A stretch of 64,000 nucleotides of DNA from Colocasia esculenta. Taxonomy: Eukaryota; Streptophyta; Magnoliopsida; Alismatales; Araceae. How positions within the stretch are numbered: position 1 is the first letter of the stretch; each line of letters begins with the position of its first letter. A model generated the notes under the pieces. It was not told where the DNA came from. It searched no databases and worked only from the letters and a program-made list of their open reading frames with translations. The stretch spans positions 68,206,015 through 68,270,014 of the forward strand of contig CM024756.1 of assembly GCA_014218235.1 (NCBI GenBank), read 5' to 3'. The position numbers and the translations under genes were made by a program. Shown in pieces: positions 56,529 to 64,000 of this stretch.

Positions 56529-57679
56529 AACGTGATGGGTAGAGTGACCTTGCCAATAGAAATACCAAGGATTCTTTCTATTTCCTTAAGAGTTGCCGAG
56601 GGAAGGAGGAAGGATATAGACCAGTAGATTGAATAAGAGGAAAGAACAGACTTTATGAGTTCGAGTCTACAGCTCTGGAGAGAAGTTTAGTCTTCCAGGA
56701 TGCGATCCTCTTCTTAATGTTTTCAATAATCAGTTGGCAGTTGCTCTTCTTGATTGAGGTACTCACAAGAGGCAGACCCAAATAAGTGGTTGGCAGATGA
56801 CCAATAGGGATGTTGAGAATATCTTTAATGGCAGAACTATGTTTGACCTTGCCACCAATATAAAGCTTGCTCTTAGAGGTATTGAGTTGCAACCCCGAAT
56901 ACTTGTAGAAATCCTGGAGGAGATTCTTGATGACCACGGCAGATTTAACATCATCTTTGAAGAAGATAATAAGGTCATCGGTAAAAACAAAATGGGAGAT
57001 TGGAAGATTGCCAGCAGTGGGAACTTTGACTTCTTTCCTCTGGATAGTAGAATCAATGAGACAAGTGAATCCTTCCATGACAATAGTGAAGAGATAAGGT
57101 GATAACGGGTCCCCTTGCCTAAGACCATTCGAACTTTTAAAGAATCCTTATGGGCTACCATTCACCAAAATAGAGAATTTAGATGTTTCCAGGCAGCATT
57201 GAATCCACCGAATCCATTTGTCTGGAAAGTTCATTTTCCTCATCATATAATAACAAAGTCCCATGAGACAGAGTCGAATGCCTTACAAAGGTCAGCCTTG
57301 AGACAAATCCGGGTCCCTTTGTGCTTAGAATGAAAGTCCTTGGCCAAATCATTAGCCAGCAGAATGTTGCTTTGAATCTTCCTACCCGGGATGAAAGCAG
57401 TCTGATGATGACTGATGATTGAAGAGAGAACCAGCTTCATGCGATCAGCCATCATTTTAGTAATAACCTTGTAGATGAAATTACAAAGAGAAATGGGACG
57501 GAATTGATCTAAAGAGTCAGCATTATCTTGCTTTGGAACCAAGGCAATAAAGGTTGAGTTGATTTGATTCTCCCATTGACCATTATCAAAGAAATTAAGG
57601 ATAGCTTTGGAGACTAAGTCCCCAACAATATCCCAGCAGCTGATATAGAATTCCGCAATGAAACCATCAGGCCCTAGAT
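56529..57679 (-). pseudogene. LINE B ORF2, RT part
   Basis: Minus-strand RT: GPDGFIAEFYISCWDIVGDL at the truncated start, DQFRPISLCNFIYKVITKMM, HQTAFIPGRKIQSNILLAND, KADLCKAFDSVSWDF, a shifted frame through the GIRQGDPLSPYLF region near 57110, then FVFTDDLIIFF near 56988 (T replaces A in the usual FADD), and YLGLPLVSTSIKKSNCQ. It joins 36821 across Copia C. The FTDD change touches the residue before the catalytic aspartates. Confidence 0.87.
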
Positions 57680-59246
57680 GCATAACTCGCACTTCACACA
57701 TGCACTTTTACACATTGTTCACATTCACATTTTTCACATGAACACACACACATTTACACATTCACATTTAGTGCCATGGCACATAGTCCAAACCACCAAA
57801 GAAGGACACAACACATCACATCACATAGACGCCATCTAGGCAATACAATGGCGACTCTTGGACTGCGCAGACTGGGAGAACAAGTCTCCACCCTAACCAG
57901 TGGTACTTGTCCACCTCCAAGATTCCCCCTAATGCCCTTAGGGTCACTACACATTTAACCTTCTCAGGGGGACTTTTCCCTAATACAGTTCCACTGCCCT
58001 CTGTGGAAGCAATGTCACACTTGGCACAATTTGCACATTACACATTTTTTTCCGATTTTAACACATAGGTTTACACATGTCACCCTCATTTCATTCACTT
58101 TCTCACTCACATGCACACTTCTCTGTTTTTCCTAACATGGCACTACAATTACAGAAGTTTAGCACTCAGGAAAATTCACTAATCAGGTTGCTATATACAA
58201 AATCAAATCATTTTACGAAGGCATGCATTAGTTTCACATTTTACATGGAAAATCCATATTGCATCATGTACTGGTCCAAATGTCCTGAAATTTTAACCAC
58301 AAGCTAATTTCGGGCTTAGGATCCCACATGCAAACTTTCAGATTTTTCTGACTCAAAATGAAATTTCAGAAAATTAACCATCCATTCCACACTAATATTC
58401 ATAATGCAATTTAACATGGAGTTTGACAAAATCACAAATTTTAATAGCTCACTGTCTGCACCCTAGCATGCACAGGGTCACAGAATTTGTTCCCGAATTT
58501 ATCGAGCAACACGCAATTTACTGGAATTTAACATGACCAACGTATGATTTCTATTTTTCCCAAAACAGAATTTTTAAATAATCATACAGCATGGGAAAAA
58601 TGTCAGAAACTCAGAGCACAGATAGTAACATGCATACATGGTCTAACAAATTTGGGCAACAAAACTTTGCCACTAGTCATTAGGATCATGGTGAATACAC
58701 ATGGCCATTCTTTTCGCATACACATTAGATAAACAATTAAACTCAACCACCCACAAATAGATGTACATTCATTCTCCCATTCATCACATTAACTAGTGTA
58801 CATAGTAAATAAGAGTTACATTATATCCTCATCGCAAAACACGTCGAAATTATTCATATAGAAGGGCAGAACAGCTTGCTGTTCTGCTCAGATGAACTTG
58901 GCGGCGGTCTCTGGCCGCTAATTCAATGTCAACGGCATAATCGCTGGACGCTAAGCATGATCTTAGCGCAAGGGATATTGCCGTTAATGTCAGGTCTGTG
59001 CAGAACACATACCCGAGCTCCAAAGATGGGGTGAACTTGGGGGTCTAGGACACGAGGGAAAATGTATAAAAATGGTAAAACCATCCTAGACACATACATG
59101 AACACTATGGGTAGGGTACTTGCCTTTTAGGTACACTCCAAAGGGATCAAAGCTTGGTGAAGCTCTCCTTGGGCTATCCAAGAAGCCTCCAAAACACCAC
59201 TCCTCCGGTTTCTTGAGCAAGCTCCAGAGCAATCCAAGGTCAGGGA
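57680..59246 (-). mobile_element. Gypsy A right LTR, second part
   Basis: Starts with the second copy of the LINE B target duplication and follows the left LTR (about 23703-25264) closely to AAGGTCAGGGA at 59246, where Copia G begins. No gene is present. Confidence 0.88.
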
Positions 59247-60379
59247 TGTTGCCCAGCTAGCTAGCCCAGAGGGGGGGGGGGGGTTAATGGGTTATTTAAA
59301 ATTTGATCTTTAATTAAAACCTGTTCACTAAAAATTACACAACAACTTAAACAAACGTTAGAGTTGGACGAAATAAGACAGCAAACGCACATAAGCACAA
59401 CCACAAGACACAAGGGTTTTTATCCTGGTTCAGAACTCCTCTCCACAGGAGACCTACGTCCAGTCCCTGAGCAATGCCTCAGGATTTCACTAATTAAGGG
59501 TACTATCCCCCTCACGGATCCTTACACCCAGCCTTAACTGGTCTTCCTTCAACTTGAAGGGAAAATAACCACCCTGGATACCACCAGGTCTTCCTTCGTC
59601 CAGAAGGGTACAAACCAAAGAAACGAGTTTAAGAACAAGCTTCAGACACTAGCTTAACTAGCTACAAGCTGAAGCAAACAAGCCTCGAGAGAGAAAGAGA
59701 ATTTGACACTGGTTTCTCTCCATAGACTACACAGGCTCTCACAAGAATTTCTTCTTTGAGCACTGAGAGCTAAAGAGCTAAGAGAAAAATTGGAATGGTT
59801 GCTTCGCTCTTGCTGGGAACTCAGAAGACTCGAAGAATTGGTTGCTTTCTTTTTGAATAATGTTATCTCCTTGTTGTATTTTTCTTTTCAGTCTTGAGTC
59901 TTGTATTTAAGCTTCTACTTAAAATTTGAACGTTAAAAGAACCGTTGTCTCTCATCCAGGTGTACGTTAGACTGGTCAGCAAGGAAGCTTCTGATCTTCA
60001 GTCTTTTATCCTTTAGTACATGCCAGAAAAATATTTAGAATCTTGTATCTTGTGTCCAACGTTGTACAGATGAGTCTTGTCAGATATTTGCGAGCATATC
60101 AACAATAAATAGAGGACAGCTAGGACTGTCGTCGATTGTTAGTTGCAGGTGGAACAGATATTGCAATATATAGCAAAGCTCCTTTCTGTCTAAAAAAGGA
60201 CGTAGACAGAGTAGCATAAAAATGGAAGATATTGTCTGCATGCATGGGAGATACGATCAGAGAGCATTTAATGCATAGCAGTCAACATATGAGATTTGAC
60301 TTTGACTTTTCAACGCTATTAAAAAGCATTATACTGATACAGTAAAAAATTCGATATGAACAATCCCGATGCCTTCATG

Positions 60380-61095
60380 ACTTATGAAATCGTTATACGA
60401 TAATAGACAAATCGTTATGTCAGAGCTTTATTAAATTATAATGATGAAATCGTTATGAGTTATAGCAAATCGTTATAAACACTTATCAAGTCGTTATGAA
60501 CTCTAAAGAAATTGTTGCGAGAACTAAAGAAATCGTTATGGCTATCAAGTCGTTATGAGTTTCAAAGAAATCGTTATGAGAACTAAAGAAGTCGTTATGA
60601 CTATCAAGTCGTTACGAGTTTCAAAGAAATCGTTACGAGAACTAAAGAAGTCGTTATGACTATCAAGTCGTTACGAGTTTCAATGAAATCGTTACGAGAA
60701 CTAAAGAAGTCGTTACGGCTCGAAAGTCATTGCGAGTTCTAAAGAAATCGTTACGAGGACTAAAGAAATCAGTACGGCTAGAAAGTCGTTGCGAGTTCTA
60801 AAGAAATTGTTACGAGGACTAAAGAAATTGTTACGGCTAGAAAGTCGTTGCGAGTTCTAAAGAAATCGTTACGAGGACTAAAGAAATCGTTACGGCTAGA
60901 AAGTCGTTGCGAGTTCTAAAGAAATCGTTACGAGGACTAAAGAAATCGTTACGGCTAGAAAGTCGTTGCGAGTTCTAAAGAAATCGTTACGAGGACTAAT
61001 GAAATCGTTACGGCTAGAAAGTCGTTGCGAGTTCTAAAGAAATCGTTGCGGTATCGATTGATTGAACTTTTCGGTCAGAAGGAAATCGTTATGCT
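60380..61095. repeat. 59-bp composite tandem array in the G LTR
   Basis: Same modules as in C. Here the most homogeneous part is 60740-61040, with about five nearly identical 59-bp units (TTGCGAGTTCTAAAGAAATC, TTACGAGGACTAAAGAAATC, TTACGGCTAGAAAGTCG). Confidence 0.93.
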
Positions 61096-61299
61096 TATCA
61101 ATAGAAGTCGATACAAAGACTTGGACAAAGCATAAATGAGACTTACCTGATTGTCTTGAACTTTCATTTTTCTTTTATTTCCTGTTCTCAAAGCACAAGT
61201 AATTCATTAGTACTATTTTGTTAATCATCAAATTATATATATATAAATAATTGAATTAATTTATATGGGGAAGGTTTGGTCATCAATCTCCCCTTTTGA

Positions 61300-63983
61300 T
61301 GATGACAAAATATACTAAACATCATATAACAAACAAACATGTTTTTCAGAATAGCTTTAGTTTTCTCCCCCATTTTGTCAATAAGCAAAAAGATAGGCGA
61401 TGAGACAAAGAAGAGAGAAATCATTGTATTAAGTGTGAGGAAGATAGTACATAGGAGACAATAAAGAGGATGCTGTGAGATGACAGCCCATGCCTTGATC
61501 TCAAGATCTTCAAAGTTTGTTGGAAAACTCCAGAGGCAACTGAAAAATTAGGACCCATGGATGGAATGGCCCTTTGAATGAAAAGTTGTCGTTGCTTTTC
61601 CAGGAAGTCTTCATACTGATGTGGGTCCAAGATGAATCTGAAGTAAGTGCTCTTTCCAAAGCTGGCACGATGGAGAAATCTATCCAGGGAGATTGGATAG
61701 TAGATCTTCTGATCAAGTAGATCCTACTTCAGAGCAAGGAAGGTAGTATATCTGGCTGTCCACTGAACATAGATCTCTTGAATTGGATGGATGGAGTTGA
61801 GATCCATGAAGGCTTCGGCTGAGAGAATGGGCTTAGCTTGACGAACCAAGGAACTGTTGATTGCCTGTAATTGAAGATGGGGTTCCTTGTAGAGGGTTTC
61901 CCATACGGTGGGAGTAAGCCTTCCACATTCAGAAATGAGTGGGGCCAAGGTTTGGGAAGAGATGCGGCCAGAGTGATATTCTCTGAAAATGAACCGCAAG
62001 AAGGAGGGTAATCTACCCAACTTGGCTGAAAACGGCCCATCTGCCTAGCAAACATATCTAGTGCATGGGATCCACATCTGAGTCAAACACTAAAGAGTGT
62101 AGCTTTGGCAGAAGAAACTGAAGGCTCAATTTTGAGATTGGCAAAGTCCACTGAGAGGGGAAGATTTACTGGACGTTCTGATCTCAACATCACTAAGGCT
62201 GAATGAAATTGATAGAACTGCACTTCAGGCAGCTTGTTCAAATAGCAAAAATCACTGTACAGCTGAAAGTTCTTTGCAATTCGAATCTCTTTCAGAATAA
62301 AGGGACCCCATGAGTTCTTATGCTGAATGATGAACCACTCAGAAAAAGTGAGTGGGTGAGCTCTATGGGTAAGAGATCCGGCCCTGGCACTCAAATACTT
62401 TTCATACTGAGCCTTATTGCCCTTGACAAATGCCCACTGATCTTCATTCTTGAACTCAGTGCCCTCAAAGATTTTGGATTTTTGAGGGTGGGACAACTGG
62501 GTAAGAGAAGATAATGTTTAGATGCTCGGAGAGGTTGAGGAAAGGAATACCATAGACGGTGGAGAGGATGCACTTTTGAAGATATCCCTGTAGATAGGTC
62601 TTCTCTTAGGGTCGAGGGTAAGAGAATACAAGAGGAGGGAATAAAGGTACAGAGGGGGTGCTAAGAGAGGAGGAAGATTTCCTCTTTTTCTTGGCAGGAC
62701 TGGGAGGATCAGTCCTGTGGATATGAGAAGCAGTGGAGAGAATAGTGATGAGGGTGTTTCTTTCAAAATCATCCGGCAGATTTGTGTCAAGACACCAAGT
62801 AGTAGAGGGTTTTTCGGAGGAAAGGTGACAGAAGAAGGAGGAGTAGGAGGATAGAAAAGGTGTTTGGGGTTGAAGGATGAGGATGGGTGAACTGAAGTGG
62901 TCTGAGGTGGAGATGAAGAAGGGAGAGTGATGATGGAGCTGAGGTGTGAGAAGGAGTGGGAGAGAAGGAAGGTTGAGATGAAGTGAAGGATGAAGATGGT
63001 TGGGTGCGAGGCACAGGGTGTTTTATGGTTGGTGGTGCAGGAGGGGCTGTAGAAGGAGATGGAGGTGAGGAGAGGGTTGGAGTTGCAAGATTTGAAGTTT
63101 CAGGGGCCTTAGTAGCTGTCATGGGCTCTTCCCTTTGGCTTGATCTTCTCTGACTGCAGAGGATGGTTCTGATGACCTGAAGCTGATGATGGTTCTGCTG
63201 ACCCTAAAGCTGATGGCCCTGCTGACCCTGAAGCTGATGGCCCTGGCCCTTGAGCTGGAGGCCCTGGTGGCCGAGGAACATCTGCTGGTCTGCTCTGAGT
63301 AGCTCCAAGAGAAACTCCACTAGACCTTGAAAGGGCTGCTAGCATTGACTTGATATCAGACATTTCTTTATTAAACCACCTCATTGCATTTCTGACTGAA
63401 GATAGCTCAGAGGTAGTTGAAGCTTGACTAGCAAGTATCCCTTGTACACTGGTCTGAACTGATGACAGGATATCTCCCTGAGCCTTTAGTAATGCCATAA
63501 TTGGCTTCAGATTTACCTTTCTGTGGCTCTTTCTTGGCCTTTTGTGAGCCACTCTCTTTTGCTTGCCCTGCTAAGGAACAGGCACCTCAAGATTTACATG
63601 ACTGGCACTTGGCCCTTCACTAGCAGGAACACTGGCAGGCAATTGATAGTCGTGAGTTGGTGCAGCTGTCTCAGGAGAATTTTCTATTAAGGATTCCTCA
63701 TTGCCAGTATGCTCCCTCTGAATAGAGCATGGAGTTCAGCATCTTCTTGCTCCCCCTGGGCAGGAGCTTCATCCAAGACAACTTCCACAAAGTGGCCTTC
63801 TGCCACAGATTCTGACACTTTAGGTTCTTCAACACTTTGCTCCCCTTGGCTAGGAGCTTCTTCCAAAATCACGTTTGCTTCAACAGGTCGACCTGCTTCT
63901 GAAGCAACTGAGGTGTAGGGAAGAGAATCTATAACTTCTCTCAGAATAGAGGCAACTATCGAGGTGGGCAAGGAATCTGCCAC
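61300..63983 (-). pseudogene. Copia G post-pol extra ORF (partial)
   Basis: Minus-strand copy of the C extra ORF without its head domain, which would lie beyond 64000. Present are the acidic segment with QGEQ repeats (63983-63687), the basic and coiled-coil segment (63552-63300), the Pro/Ser-rich stretch (63122-62900) and the tail domain (62496-61724: DQWAFVKGNKAQYEKYLSA, HPLTFSEWFII, FREYHSG, LAPLISECGRL, SAEAFMDLNSI). The same TAG after TTFLALK seen in C occurs here at about 61722. Several indels relative to C show independent decay. Function unknown. Confidence 0.75.
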
Positions 63984-64000
63984 ACTTGCTACAACTTCTT

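Larger units (their letters stand above)
35557..57679 (-). mobile_element. LINE B, 5'-truncated, split by Copia C
   Basis: Minus-strand LINE. The T-run at 35557-35565 followed by GGTCGGTCAACC is its reversed 3' tail. The other end is at 57679, within RT. The duplication GCATAACTCGCACTT is perfect at 35542-35556 and 57680-57694 and occurs once in the intact left LTR near 23705. The two halves, 35557-36821 and 56529-57679, rejoin in frame across the C insertion (YWQG...HMVSW, as in LINE M near 10700), which proves the nesting. Confidence 0.93.
22947..59246 (-). mobile_element. Gypsy A, minus-strand LTR element hosting the nested stack
   Basis: Parts in plus coordinates: 3' LTR 22947-27283 (start missing, split by H), PPT 27284-27299, pol and gag 27330-34308 (split by solo LTR I), PBS 34478-34493, and 5' LTR 34498-35556 plus 57680-59246, split by LINE B and cut again by Copia G. 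Removing insertions, the LTR is about 3.3 kb. The two LTRs look nearly identical where they can be compared, far closer to each other than to the copy at 1-2659. Domain order PR-RT-RH-INT and the integrase tail point to a chromovirus-like Gypsy. The 3' rest of the right LTR lies outside the window. Confidence 0.87.
59247..64000 (-). mobile_element. Copia G, second member of family C (truncated by window)
   Basis: LTR 59247-61285 (TGTTGCCCAGC to GGTCATCA, 2039 bp), then a PPT (61286-61299) and the extra ORF in minus sense. It matches the left end of C throughout, without LTR D. AGGGA at 59242-59246 is the candidate duplication; its partner lies beyond the window. Gag and pol, if present, are also beyond 64000. 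Confidence 0.9.

Overview
The window looks like nuclear DNA from the repeat-rich, probably heterochromatic part of a flowering-plant genome. I find no host gene in it. Nearly every base belongs to a retrotransposon: Ty3/Gypsy elements primed by initiator-Met tRNA, Ty1/Copia elements of the Sirevirus (SIRE/Maximus-like) type with an extra ORF after pol, and plant L1-type LINEs whose ORF1 carries a DUF4283-like region and a CCHC knuckle. Almost all reading frames are broken, so most coding entries are pseudogenes.

Layout. 1-2659 is an LTR of Gypsy family A (minus sense) lying in the end of a plus-strand Gypsy, N (integrase tail 2660-3089, 3' LTR about 3188-5458). 5459-6376 is an orphan piece of the Sirevirus extra ORF. 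6412-13417 is Copia J, a plus-strand gag-only element with pol missing; its 3' LTR is split by LINE M (9154-11980). 13418-17762 is LINE K and 17763-22946 is LINE L, both plus strand. From 22947 to 59246 lies Gypsy A (minus strand): left LTR 22947-27283, split by a solo Copia LTR H at 25265-26622; internal region 27284-34497, with another solo LTR, I, at 30913-33201; right LTR from 34498.

The right LTR of A holds a stack of insertions, each bounded by its own target-site duplication. LINE B (35557-57679) sits in the LTR. Copia C (36822-56523, minus strand) sits in LINE B. Inside C sit solo LTR D (37092-38881), LINE F (45877-49801) and LINE E (55173-56412). The LTR of A resumes at 57680 and is hit again at 59247 by Copia G, a second copy of family C that runs out of the window.

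Most notable points: (1) LINE F is joined at its 5' end to an almost complete U6 snRNA copy, and one 17-bp duplication flanks the whole chimera. (2) The gag of Gypsy A carries two short AT-rich segments with GT...AG ends that look like phase-0 introns. (3) H and G, two different Copia families, hit the two LTRs of Gypsy A at exactly the same nucleotide. (4) Three Copia families each carry a private tandem array in the promoter-upstream part of the LTR; that of H pairs a palindrome at 21-bp spacing in an 82-bp period. Calls come from reading the sequence; no database search was possible.
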